Shown: in pieces, positions 23,756 through 35,419 of the stretch | How positions within the stretch are numbered: the first letter of the stretch is position 1 | Layout: each line of letters starts with the position of its first letter | Assembly (NCBI RefSeq): GCF_025766255.1 | Contig: NW_026516690.1 | Span: forward strand, 186,001-250,000 | Length of the DNA: 64,000 nt | Reading direction: 5' to 3' | Source of the DNA: Zychaea mexicana | Lineage: Eukaryota > Mucoromycota > Mucoromycetes > Mucorales > Lichtheimiaceae | Translations under genes and position numbers: made by a program | The notes under the pieces: generated by a model | Seen by the model: only the letters and a program-made list of their open reading frames with translations | Told to the model about the DNA's origin: nothing | Database searches by the model: none

Positions 23756-25370
23756 ATGGGTGCAAGGTCATCCAAACAATCACAGCGTGACCCCAGCGTG
23801 GAGAGCAACAGCCCGTCATCCAACCAATCAGTATCCTCACCTACAATAGTGATCGACGGACGGATATACCATAACATTGAATCGAGTTCATACTGTTTAC
23901 CACGCGATGAAGAAGAGCAAGATCGACTAAACTCAGTACGTTTTATCACTCACTCACTCACTCGCACCATCCATCAGTAATACATCATCTACACTATGAA
24001 AGAAAGTGACGAACCCCAACATTAATCATTCGATATCACCATGGCAACTACCTTTGTTGTTATGTATTTTACCTTCACTATAGGAACACTTTGCCATCAA
24101 GGCACTCTTTTCAAGGTGTGTCTCCATTCGCAGATCCTTGCATCCAATCAATGTGCTGAGATGAAGAGAGAAAAAAAAAATAAAAAGACTGACCCTATAT
24201 TATGTAGTAATATTTTACCATACGTGCAAGAAAATCTCCCAGACGATGCCAACATTCTCGACATTGGCTGTGGATCTGGCTCTTGGGTCATGGTAAATAT
24301 ATATATATCTGGTTATTTTTTATTGTAGAAAGACGAAAAAGTGGGGCCCCAACAAAAATACAGTTTCTTGGCTTATTGTTTTTCTTGTAATACATACCCT
24401 AACCTCGTACATTATTCTTCTTTGAAGGAAATGGCCATCGAACATCCCAACGCACACGTCACAGGCATTGACATGGCGGACATGTTCCCTACAGCAATCC
24501 GGCCGGAAAACGTCTCGTTCCAACTCACAAACATCATCGACGGGTTACCGTACGACGACAACACATTTGATTTTGTGCATATGCGGCAACTTGTTGTAGG
24601 CCTACGTGCAACCGAGTGGCCAAGCGTGCTTGCAGAGATCTTTCGGGTCCTTAAACCAGGCGGACTTGTCCAGTTGGTCGAGTCGGATTTCACGGTCCGT
24701 ATGCTTGTCTCTGTTTTGCTTCTTTTCTATGCTATCCCCCACGTGTAATCAGGTGTGCTATTTCGGCTAACACGTTTTTTCTGTGTGCGTCTCTCTTGTA
24801 CCTCTCCTGTGCATATATACAATTATAGGAAATGGGACAGAGCCAATTGATCGATGCAGTGCTAACTACGTGTAAGTCTTTTGTGAAAAGGAAACTGAAA
24901 CAAGGGCAATGCAATAACCCCATCGGTTTATCTTTAGTACATCGAGCCATGCAGGACCGGGGTCAGGATCCATGGATAGCATCCAAGCTGCAAAACCTTC
25001 TGTCGGACACAACGTTCAACGATGTCCAACAAGAAACGAGATCGATTGAATTTGGTAAGCACAACACCACGCTTGTTGCTGACCCTTAAAAGAAGTATGT
25101 GCGGTCGTACCTAATGCGCGGAATCATAAATATTTAGGCAAAGACGGCGATCCGATTGCAGGCGAGCTGCTGTGGTCGTGGAAAAGCGCCATGCGGTCAC
25201 TCAAGCCGTTCCTCGCACACAGGCTGCTGAAGAATCCAGACGAGTACAGCCCCGTCCTGGAAAGATACTTTCACGAATGTACACATTACCATTGGCATAT
25301 GAAGATCTGGGCCCTGAGTGCCCGGAAACCAACAGCAACATCATTAGCAGCAGCATCATCATCATCATAA
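23756..25370 (+). CDS. Class I SAM-dependent methyltransferase
   Basis: A predicted soluble methyltransferase of the class I (Rossmann) fold, substrate unknown. Six exons can be read: from 23756 (MGARSSKQSQRDPSVESNSP) to 23935; a short exon with EHFAIKALF; one with NILPYVQENLPDDANILDIG; one with EMAIEHPNAHVTGIDMADMF; one starting EMGQSQLIDAVLTTCKSFVK; and a last from about 25140. The SAM-binding motif I is LDIGCGSGSWVM. The acidic residue of motif II is in VTGIDMADMF. Post-motif blocks are GLPYDDNTFDFVHMRQLVVG and VLKPGGLVQLVESDF. The N-terminus is Ser-rich and low complexity, and the protein ends in a Ser run. The layout resembles LaeA/UMTA-like fungal methyltransferases. MGARS could allow N-myristoylation, but this is only a possibility. 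Confidence 0.88.
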
Positions 25371-26927
25371 TAACCCGCAATAATCACACACACACTCCAC
25401 CTACTTACCTCTCACACTCTCACGCTCACCCACCGCACATAGCACAACAACGACAAGGACATGCACACAAACACGAAAAAGAAAAAAAAAACTTACCTTC
25501 TTCCACCCCAGCTCCCCAAAAAAAAAATAACCTCCTTTGGCCATAACTACTTGTTCTCACTCACATATCACATTTTCTCGCTCTCGCTTTCTCTCACAAA
25601 AAAAAACTCCTTTTCCCCTAATTTTGTTTCCCTTCCAATCCAGCAGTGCTTTTTTGATTGCTGAGCTTGCTCAGCAGAGGGAGGCTGCTTTATCTCTTCA
25701 CCTAACCCTCCTTAAACATAACTTTTGGGAAATAATATTATCTTTTTTTTTTTTTCAAATTGGGAGTGGAACAAGAAATAGTAATGAAATTTAGTTGTTT
25801 AATCACAAAGCAAAAAAAGAAAGAGGGCATATATACTTTTAAATGATAAGTAACACTGTAGAAGCAATATAGTCAAAACAAGGGTGTCACTATACCCGAA
25901 GAATTGGGTGTTACCGACTAGTAAAGTTGCCGCATTCTTTTTCGTTACAGGCTGCGCTTCTTAGCAGTAGCACGTAGTATCATCTTTTATTAACTGTGCT
26001 TGTATATTATATACCAACTATCGTCTTTCTGGGCATCATTTTGATGATTTTGTTGAAGCATCGTTTCCATCCGTTCCATCCGTCGAAGACTGTATATCAT
26101 AAAGAGTGGGCTTCTAAAACTATTGATGAAGTTCTGGACTTATACTACTACAACTATGACATCAGCAAGCAAGAACTGAAGCAGGTTTGACACCGAAGAG
26201 TACTGTATCACCCTAGTACACAATAACATGTATCATATCGAGATTTCACTTTTTTTCAGGCGTTGTGTGCAAATGTTCTTCTTGCTGCAAAGCCAAGTAC
26301 GCAAAGAAAAGAATACAGAGGTTGATATTCTTACCAAATACTTATAGAGGATTTGGCGTCGCGGTAGCTGGATTTAGCGGAGGCTCTTCCTAAACCATGA
26401 AATTTGGTCTTGTTGACAGTGAAGTTGATAGATACGTATCCCGTCGGGCAATGCTTATCGGTTGTTATTTTTCTTGCACTCCTGATTGTATCCTACCTCG
26501 ATCTCCATCACTTGAACATGAGAAACGAAGATTATCTAGTACTATCACTAGCTTTTCAGCCCTTCTTTTGAATGAAACAACTCATTTCCATCTTTCGTAC
26601 ATGCTTGTCTCGTCATCATTATCAATCTGTATCATTCCTGCTTAAACTTTGTCTATCTTGTATTGCCTATTCACCTTCCGAGCATTGCTTGTGGTATCAG
26701 CACAGCTTTGTCTATAAATAACCATCTCCACAGAGTAAACCATGACCAGCTTTATCGGGCACGGTGAAAGTGCTTTATTTACATGTGGTTAAATGTGTTT
26801 GTTGCATAAAATATGTCTAGTGTAATAAATAAAATATAAATAATACAAATATATATAATGGCTCATTTTCATTCCTCGAGGCCATATATAACCTCCAGTC
26901 CTGTAATAGCTTCTTTTGGATCTTTGC
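25371..26927. other. Intergenic, with one doubtful small spliced ORF
   Basis: Poly-A, poly-T and CA-rich runs follow the methyltransferase stop. Near 25996-26335 on the plus strand a hydrophobic stretch (TIVFLGIILMILLKHRFHPF) could be spliced across a canonical-looking intron (donor after AAGCAG at about 26187, pyrimidine-tract acceptor near 26260) to a second short exon ending KPSTQRKEYRG. No upstream ATG exon is evident, so I do not call a gene. Confidence 0.35.
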
Positions 26928-27503
26928 TCATATCATATAGCCTTCAATGATCTCGGTCCCGAGGATTTCACGGTTACCCGAGCGGTATCGAATCATATAT
27001 CTGCCATCCGGCAGTTTGACATAGAAATTGGAGTATGGGAATTCGTTGGCTTTGCAGTACGTGGGGCTGTAAGGCGGAATGGCGAACATGGCCGCCCCCG
27101 CCCCCACCGCTGTTGCTGTTGTGGCTTCGGAGGCGTCCTTGCAATGGTAAGAAGTGGGCGCAGCTTTTGCTGATGGTGTTGTTGGTGCGGTGCTGCTATC
27201 GCTTGAGGGCGGCGGCGTGGTAGGACAAGAGACCAATTCGTAGATACTATCATCATGCAATGCCGACGTCGTAGTGCTGGTGGATGTACAATGCGTGATG
27301 GAGGAGGTACTGCGGAAGGAGGTCGAGAGCTGCGTCGGGCTATGAGGATGATGCTGATGATGATTGGAAAGGCTGCTGTTCGCTGATCGATGACAACGTC
27401 GATGGCTGTGAAAAAATCCAGAAAACCTTGACCATATGCTATTTGATGAATTTGATATAAAACTGGTCGGTCGAGAAAAAGTGGATGAAGAATGCTTGCT
27501 CAT
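26928..27503 (-). CDS. Ser/Thr-rich small protein with conserved-looking C-terminus, function unknown
   Basis: A single-exon frame of about 191 residues from ATG 27503. The first 130 residues are Ser/Thr/Pro/His-rich and probably disordered. The C-terminus is compact and looks structured: PYSPTYCKANEFPYSNFYVK, then LPDGRYMIRYRSGNREILGT. The frame extends further upstream to another Met (27584), but that part is the antisense of a CT-rich leader, so the later start is preferred. No catalytic motif or membrane segment is seen in the preferred form. Function not recognised. Confidence 0.6.
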   Translation of the reverse strand: MSKHSSSTFSRPTSFISNSSNSIWSRFSGFFHSHRRCHRSANSSLSNHHQHHPHSPTQLSTSFRSTSSITHCTSTSTTTSALHDDSIYELVSCPTTPPPSSDSSTAPTTPSAKAAPTSYHCKDASEATTATAVGAGAAMFAIPPYSPTYCKANEFPYSNFYVKLPDGRYMIRYRSGNREILGTEIIEGYMI

Positions 27504-30303
27504 TAAAATACAGAAAGAAAGAGAGAAAGAGAGAAGACATGCGCAACGCAAGAGGGAGGGAGGGGTAATAAGAAAATACGCCATCTTAACTTTTTATATC
27601 GACACATGTGTTACCAAATTCGCCCATGCAGAATAAGTTTTTACTTTTTCTAGGGGTGCTGGGCTATCCCAGCAGCAGCAGCAGCAGCATTATCACATCA
27701 GCAAGCACCCCCTCAACTTTTTTCTTACTCTCCCGCCTAAATCCACCCCCTTCCCTCCTCTAGCAGCAGCAGCAGCAGTAACAGTAACAGTAACAGTGAA
27801 GCAGCCAAGCATAATCAGTTTCACAAGAACGTTCGCTCAAGTAATTATTTGATCTGCTATGTTTAAGTATAATAATTTCTTGTAACAGGGGACATCCTTT
27901 TTCACGCCACTCGATTTCCTCACCTTTCCTATCCTACTCTAACTGAGAGAGAACAGGAAGAAAGATCACACCATATCCAGACCACAACATGTGTCCTTCT
28001 TTATATGGCCAACGTCATGCAGATTGCATTGCATGAAAACATTATTGGATCTTTCTTCTATACGGGTTGCACTCACTAAACTAATAACACCATCAATTAG
28101 TGTCACTATTTACAAGGATGCGTCGCTCAATTGGCCCTGCCCAAATTTAACAGGGGATTTCTTACTTAACAGCGGGTGCATAGATCTGATAATGGAAGGG
28201 TTAGGAGGAGGGGTTTATAAAAGATCGTTTGCGAACTGCCATTACGTATGTCATCTAGCGCTAGTCCTTATTATTCGTCGTAAACATATTACGTATAACG
28301 ACAATATGAACTAATTGCTGCATGATAGGGAGAGGCTTGGTCAGGGCGCGCACTGGTTGTTAATTTATCATGACAAACTACAAGAACTTAAATCTACAAT
28401 TAAACCTTTTTGGCGCAATACCGCCTTTAGGATCCTCGTCAAGAAGTATCATATCATCCTATCATGTGCAGCAGCTTGTCACCTTCATCATCATTTCACT
28501 ATGGTGTGCGGTAATGACAAAAAATGTCATCTAGAGACAACAATGACTATATCGACGTAATGGCATTGATTACAGTCGTTAAAATAGAGAATCACAAGCC
28601 CAGTGAAATAGAGCGATCCATATACATGCACCTTTGTATTTGATTGCGTGCATAGCGTTATTGTTCTCTTCGTCTGTCTCATCTCCCCCCCCCCCGACAC
28701 CTTCTTTGCCACAAATATCAATATATGTTTCTTCCTTTCTTTACTAGAATGGCGCGTGGTCTTCTTCTCTGTTTTCTAATATTTCCATAACGAAAACACA
28801 ATAACAAAATAGTTAATGTTGCTGTTTATTGACCGTGCACTTCACCCATTATGTAATGGTGCTGCTGCGTGATTTATGTACGCATCTTGAAACGAACTGG
28901 CCGTCGCCGTCGTCGTATTCTTGGGTTAATTATCGGCCCGCATTACATACAACTTTTAAAAAACAAAAGCTGCTGCAGCCAATTCATGGGTTTCAAAATT
29001 GATGTATGCACAAAATCAAAATTTCATTGCTTCCCTCAGGTTTGATTTGATGAGACCTTTTCTTGTTCTCCACGCCACACACCGCTGCTCTTAGTGTGGG
29101 GTGGACAATCACAGTTTATCTTCTTGGTAACAATAGCGGCAGTAAGATGACGTTGTGCGTGATCTAGTAACAGCACATACGTAGCACTTTATTGCAATAA
29201 GCAAATTTAATTAATATTTCCGCAGATTATTGGAAAAGAAACGTTCTGTCGAAGCAAGTGGAATAGTGGTACGTAAACTGCCCGGGATTAGTATACATTT
29301 GTGAGGTTGCCTACTATATTACATCCGGTTCCAATTAAAATGATGCTTAGAAGCACTGTTAAAAACGCGAGCACACGTGATTTATTACTAAACTTCAAGA
29401 TAAACAATCATCACCTTGAGATGATCAGAAGCTTTTTGTTTCCGTATCAATGATATGTACCTGTTTTGTTTGTTGTGGCATTCTGCTTGAGCGATAAGCC
29501 CAGACCTTCAAGTATTCTGTATATTCAGTATCTATCAACCATTGCAATTCGCTTAAAGATAACACTATAATCGGACACGGGTAACTGCTGTATAGAGCCC
29601 ATTCTTTGTTCTCTAACACACAAATGCAGAATATTGACATACAAAAACAGTGTTGGATGACTCTGTCCGAGCTTCTTGTTTCTCAGGCGTACGATGAAGC
29701 AAATAGCAAGTGGAAAAGTTGTGAGACATGTAAACCTTCTGCATCTAGTTCGATTACAGGAATGCAAAACTGCTTTATATCACATATAAGGATTGAAAAG
29801 ATCCTCCGATCCTTGCTGAACAAGATGTGAGGGCTTCTTCCTTCAATACAAGCAGGATAGCCTTCCACACAAGCTGTTTGCTGAGTGGTAAAAATTCCAG
29901 TCGACCAAGGTCGTACGACACGCTCCCCTTTTCCTCAAGAACGCCGAACTGGCACGCAATGTCAAATTCAGCAATGCTTACTGCAAAAAAGCGCGCCGAA
30001 GCCAATTTACGCAACACTAATCTACCAACCGATCCTCAGCCTTCCTCAGGATCAGATAGTAAAAGGTAAACCTTTTACTGGAGGAGGAGAAGGAGAAAGA
30101 GGAGGTGGAGGTGGGATAGTCTGGCTTTAATAACGATTGCGATCGTTTTTTGACACTTTAAATATATATCTACATATGTCTATTACCCTACACTCAGTGG
30201 CGCCTTATTGATCTCGCTGTTACAATCACGGTTGAATTGGTGCAACTCAATATTTCCTAAATATCGGCATGACAATATACAACAGCCACGACGCACCAAC
30301 AAT
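27504..30303. other. Gene-poor region, 2.8 kb
   Basis: It contains CAG-rich runs (27671-27690 and 27762-27798), a poly-C run near 28686, and short ORFs without family features. At 29425-30130 both strands have open stretches (for example minus-strand 30017-29775), but I could not recognise a product or splice them into a gene. Confidence 0.45.
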
Positions 30304-32434
30304 ATGCGCAAAAAGTGGCCAAATATGCGATACCTTGGGTCGTGTACAGTGCATTTGGGCGTTCATAGTTTTCCTGAAACGGCTTTTTATGAAGCTGTAC
30401 GAACAGAGCCTTGGGCACAGCTAGCCAAAGATGCTGGATTCTCGGACGAAATTACTGACATTCACAATAGCGACGTCGACAACGATAACAATAACAAGAG
30501 CGACAACGTAATTGACGGCGACGGTGATACTATTATGCAGGAGCAGGAGTTGGCGCAACAACAACAACAACAACAGCAAGGCAACAACTGTGTCTTTACA
30601 GATCTCGTCATGGAATTCAAGGAAAACACAAGCGACCGATTCGCTTTTCCGAAAGAAGCGATTGTTGAAGTGACGTCGTCGTGTGATACCAGTTCTCTAT
30701 TTCAGCTTACAGTATCGTTCTTAATACCGTTGGCTGCTGAAGAAGAAAATGGGTTTTTTCGCGATCCAAAGGAAAAAGTGGCATTATGGGGCCATCAGTC
30801 AAGCTCAGAAACGATCCGCGACTTTTCTGCAACATTGGACAAGCCCAAAAAGGACAACGATGATGTTGCTGTTGTGAAGGAGGAAGAAGGAGGAAGTGCA
30901 TCAGCGTCAAAAGCATTGCCGACCCAACAACCGGTGAATATGCGATTATCCCAAGTGGAAGAGCCTTTACTCAATGTCGTCCGGACCACGGTCAAACCAG
31001 CGGAAGTCGTACGTGATAGAATGATGGCAAGGCTGAGAACGTTACCGACACGTACCTTTTTGCAATACTACACGGCAATGGATAAGACTTTAGCGGTAAA
31101 TATTACTGGATTTGGACATTTTGACACTCCAAAGATAAGGAGAGGACGTTGGGGAAGGGTGGATGGAGGGCAAGAAAAGCAAAGTCGATCGATTGATTTA
31201 TAACTTAATGTATATATTCTTACGTACACGTATCGTGATCTGCAGGAGCTACTGCACAAAGCAACCAGCTTCCCCGATGTTGTGCACGGGCCAGTAACGG
31301 CTGAAAAGAAAAGAAACGAACTATTGAATGCTATACAACTTGGGAAAAGACCACGGACGGACGAAGAACGTAAGTTAAAACAATGATTGTTTTGAGTTGG
31401 AAAGGGGTCTAAAAGGTCAATGCATGATCTTTTTAGTACCAAAAAGCAAAAGCGCAAATGTCAAGGACGATGGAACACGAAAATGTGCATATTGCAGCGC
31501 AAAAACCACAGCCATGTGGCGACCGGGTCCTGCGGGTTCAGGAACGTTGTGTAATGGATGTGGATTACTTTGGTTGCAGGGGAAGATTCTCAAGGATGCG
31601 TCCGTTATTAGCAAAGAGGAAGAAAAGAAGCGCGCAAAAGAAGAACGAGCAAGGCGACAAGAAGAGCAAGAGATCGAGAGGGAGAATCAACGGCAAAAGG
31701 AACTCATGGAACTTCAGCAACGACAACAACAGCAAAGCTCTAAAAAATCGACATCCAATAGCAAAATTGGCATGTATGCTGCACAACTCCTGCAGCAGCA
31801 AGAACAGCAGCAAGCTCCTGCAGAAGAGTCTCAACATTCATTGCCACCACCACCACCACCACCACCTCAACCACCTCAACTACAACAACAACAACAACAA
31901 CAACAGCCAACGACCACCGCTAAAGCAGAATCCAAACCACAATCGTCGTTATATTCTAACCCGGCAGGCATCCCACTCCCGACGCTATCCATTGACTTTG
32001 GCCCTTCGTTCTTTTTTGTTCATCCAGCATGCTCGGTGGCATTAGTCGAAGGCTTCTTTTCTATCCGTCTCGTAAAAGAAGGCTTTCCACCCGTCGTTCT
32101 GTTGATGGACAAAAAGCAGCTGCAAAGCTCGACGTTTCAAGTAACACAAGAGAGCCAGTTGCGCGAAGTGCTCGTCATGACCGTGATACCAACGGAAGGT
32201 CCTACAATCCACCACTTCAACACGGACTTATTAATACCCGGTGACAAAGCCAAGAGCATGAAGATCCGATTTCTGGAGAAATTGGATGCTGGTGGAGCAG
32301 TGGTTCAGCGGATCCTTGAACGGTGGTTAGCGACACCGTCTCCTGCTCCAAGTGCGGCTGTTGCCGCCGCCGCCGCTGCCACTATCACTGCAGCATCTGC
32401 ACCTGCCTCCTCATCACCTCCATCTTCATCTTAA
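30304..32434 (+). CDS. GATA-type zinc finger protein
   Basis: A probable nuclear regulator. Three exons (30304-31095, 31246-31369, 31437-32434) join in phase. The GATA-type finger is in exon 3: CAYCSAKTTAMWRPGPAGSG, then TLCNGCGLLWLQGKI, so C-x2-C and C-x2-C with a Trp-Arg core. It is followed by a long charged coiled-coil/Gln-rich segment, poly-Pro and poly-Gln tracts, a structured-looking C-terminal block (FGPSFFFVHPACSVALVEGF) and an Ala-rich tail. The N-terminal exon contains TVHLGVHSFPETAFYEAVRT and a poly-Gln tract. The start ATG is the first in frame; the frame stays open upstream without an ATG. Neither the target nor an S. cerevisiae ortholog is identified. Confidence 0.85.
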
Positions 32435-32712
32435 CATAAACTGCATATTACAAGTAATTCCCATTACTGATCTAGCAATATTAAATATCGATGTCGTGAT
32501 CCGAACGTAAATAAGAACAACATGCATATTTTGTAATATACAAAAGGTCGAGATAGAAAAGGAATTAAAAGAAACTGATGCATGATGAAAAGAGAAAAGA
32601 CAAACAAGATGTATAGAGTCTATGGATGGTGCGTGTTGTTGCGGATGATTTGGTAGAGATAGAGAGTGTGCGTGTGTATGTGCATGGAGAGAAAAAAGAA
32701 AAAAACAACGAC

Positions 32713-34340
32713 TTAATCAAATTTAATTTTTGTTGCCTTGGGGGCACTGCCGGTATCCTTGAAAAATGCACCATAGGCGCTATGTGTTTTCTTCTTGACA
32801 GTCGTACCATATTTGTACAGCTCCTGAGGAACCTCCATGTTGGCCTGCTTCAGGACATTGATGAGTTCACCCGAGTGAGCCTTGTCCTCATCCGAAAAGA
32901 ATGTATAGGCGGTTCCAGACTTGCCACCACGGCCGGTACGACCGATGCGATGAATGTATTGTTCGATGGTCAAGGGGAAGGTCAAGTTGACGACAAACTC
33001 GACATTGGGAATATCCAAACCACGAGCGGCGACATCAGTGGCGATCAAGATAGGTGTATTACCCTTTTTGAATCCTTCCAATGCTTCACTACGAGCAACC
33101 TGGGTCTTGCTGCCATGAATACCAGCGACATTGAACCCACTGCGGCCCAACACACCTTCAACACGATCACATTCCTTTTTGTACAGGCCAAAGACGAGAA
33201 TACGGTTGCCATTCTTGTGGATCTTTCTCAACAGATTGATCAACTTGTCCTGCTTGTCGCGGGAATTGGGAACGACCTGGACGATCTGCTTGACACGCTG
33301 CGAGGCGGACAGTTCATCTGAACCGATCGTGACACGGGTAGGGTTGTTGAGATAATCCTCAGCCAGCTTGCGGATCTGTTGGGGCCAGGTAGCAGAGTAC
33401 ATGAGTGTCTGGCGTTCCTTAGGTGTGCTACCAATGATTTGTCGGATATCACGCTCAAAACCTTCGTCAAGCATGCGATCGGCCTCGTCCAAAACCAAGA
33501 ATGAGATCTCTGAAAGATCACACTCGCCATCGTTCATCAAATCCATCAAACGGCCTGGCGTGGCGATCACAATGTCTGTACCACGACGCAACAAGTTGAC
33601 TTGGGGTTGTTTGGGCACGCCACCATACACGACAATGCTGTGCAAGCCCATTTTGTTGGCAGCCTCTTGGGCCTGTTCCTGGATCTGGACAGTCAATTCA
33701 CGCGTGGGAGAGATAACGACCATCTTGGGCTTACGGCCATGTTCTTTGCTGTTGATCTTTTGGTGTGCAAGGTGGATCAGGCCAGGGATCAAGAAACCAT
33801 AGGTCTTGCCAGAACCAGTCTCGGCAATACCGACAACATCACGGCTCGATAAAGCAAACGGCCAGGTCACGGCTTGTACAGGTGTAGGACTTTCGAACTT
33901 TTTAAAGAGATCGCCGAGCAGCGTAGGCAAACGGGCGTAGGCAAACTTGGTAATGGGACGAAGCTTCAGATCGCTGTCAATCTTGACGCTGTTATCCTTG
34001 AGATAAGTATCGATCTCGGATTGCGGCAGAGCGACCAGATCGTCATGTTCCTTGTAGTGATAATCAGCCACTTGATCAACAGCCGATTCAGGTGCCTTTT
34101 CCTCGACCTTGCGACGTTTGGTCTCGTCGTTTTCAGTTTCTTCAAGCTTTCTCTTCTTTTCCGACTATGTGATATAAATATACACAGACCGAATGAGTTG
34201 ATTCGTTTTAGTGTATATGCCTCATTACCAAAAGATATAATACAACTAACCTTGTCCTTCTTTTCTTTCTTTTCCTTCTTCTCCTTTTTGTCCTTCTTCT
34301 CCTTCCGCTCCTTCTTGCTCTTTAAAACCGAATCGCCCAT
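32713..34340 (-). CDS. DBP3: ATP-dependent RNA helicase DBP3 (DEAD-box)
   Basis: A nucleolar DEAD-box helicase acting in 60S pre-rRNA processing. Two exons (34251-34340 and 32713-34164) give about 513 residues, the usual DBP3 size. The N-terminus is Lys/Glu-rich. Motifs in order: Q motif PTPVQAVTWPFAL, motif I AETGSGKTYGF, Ia SPTRELTVQIQEQ, Ib ATPGRLMDLM, II VLDEADRMLDEGFE, III YSATWPQQIRKLA, IV ILVFGLYKKECDRV, V ATDVAARGLDIPNVEF, VI QYIHRIGRTGRGGKSGT. The spacing and the TWPFA after the Q motif favour DBP3 over DBP2. The start lies about 45 bp from the left arm of a long inverted repeat, which may therefore overlap its promoter. Confidence 0.95.
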
Positions 34341-34383
34341 TGTGATAAAATACAAAGCAACAACGAAAAAAAAAATTCGCTTG

Positions 34384-34475
34384 TGCAGGTCTACTTGCAC
34401 CCCACCTCGTGCACCCCCCCCCAGTCACTGCCCGGCTCGGATTTTTAGTTTGCACCCCCCACCCTCCCACCGAAC
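34384..34475. repeat. Long inverted repeat, left arm
   Basis: The arm starts near GCAGGTCTACTTGCACC, contains the blocks CACTGCCCGGCTCGGATTTT and TAGTTTGCACCCCCC, and ends at TCCCACCGAA. It is the near-complement of 35241-35331, with a few substitutions and indels in C/G runs. It lies just upstream of DBP3. Confidence 0.85.
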
Positions 34476-35240
34476 CATTTCGTGCACACCACTTCATTCA
34501 CATTCGTCAATCGCAGATCGATTTGAAGTAAAGTCATTTCAAGATTGAAGAGCGAAGCATTAGCATCGGACTAAGTAAGATAAAATGAGAAGCTATGTAC
34601 TAAGTGTATGCCTTTTTTTACACATGTGCCTTTTCAAAAATAGATTGCCAGAAAGGAGACACACACACACGCACAATATAGCACTGGCAACTGCTACTTG
34701 CTTGTATAAAGAAGAGTCTCCTGGAGCATGGACAGGATATGCGAGTAATATGCTAATGATGGAACTGAAAATTGATGTAGAACAGAAAGGGAGGCCACAA
34801 GGATCATGAAACAAACAAAAATAAACTTTGATTTGACACGTCCTACATAATCCACATTAATGCAAAATCCTTCAAATAGCAGGATACTTATTTACATACA
34901 TAGTCTGTATATACATAGTCTATAGATACAATGACCTCTACATTATTGTGTCGTTCGCATCATGTTTGGTACTACATAGTACTCAGGAAGTGACAATGGA
35001 AATTGATTGGAGCGTATCATAAAAATTGCAAAGACTATTAGTCTCGTTGTATAAAAAATTACCTACCCGCCCACACACGGCCTATCTTAGAGCTGTTTTT
35101 TTAAAGGAATCGCTGGATGAGTGCCTTGAATGTTCCTGTCGTTGCTTGGAATGATTACTAGTACGGGCTTTATGAATGAAAAAGACTCGTCAAAAAAAGC
35201 AATGATTTTCTCACAACTCCTTCTCTGCATGATAAAGGTG
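34476..35240. other. Spacer between inverted-repeat arms
   Basis: About 765 bp of AT-rich DNA with no convincing ORF; only short frames of about 70 codons occur. It is the shared upstream region of the divergent DBP3 and LRR genes, or the body of a non-autonomous element. Confidence 0.5.
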
Positions 35241-35331
35241 TTTCGGTGGGAGGGGGGGTGCAAACTAAAAATCCGGGCCGGGCAGTGACTGGGGGGGTGC
35301 ACGAGGGGGTGGTGCAAATAGATCTGCCCAA
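35241..35331. repeat. Long inverted repeat, right arm
   Basis: Near-complement of the left arm: TTTCGGTGGGAGGGG, then GTGCAAACTAAAAATCCGGG, then a run ending GGTGCAAATAGATCTGCCC. It ends about 90 bp upstream of the LRR gene ATG. Confidence 0.85.
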
Positions 35332-35419
35332 TAAATTGGCCCCGCCAATCATTAGTCGGTGGCTGGCTGCTGCCATATCTTCTGTATATAAAAACGTGCT
35401 TTAATCAATCGAGTCAATC

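Noticed and set aside
25996..26335. Two-exon small membrane protein
   Set aside because: The intron looks plausible but there is no ATG-bearing first exon; kept only as a note in the intergenic entry.
27504..27584. Longer N-terminus with a signal-peptide-like run for the Ser-rich protein
   Set aside because: The hydrophobic run (LLSFSLSFCIL) is the reverse of a CT/GA-rich leader typical of 5' UTRs here; ATG 27503 is preferred.
29425..30130. Open frames on both strands as a gene
   Set aside because: No motif, no consistent splice sites and no start-to-stop structure; may be an old repeat fragment.
30208..30303. Upstream extension of the GATA factor frame
   Set aside because: The extension has no ATG; the first in-frame ATG is at 30304.
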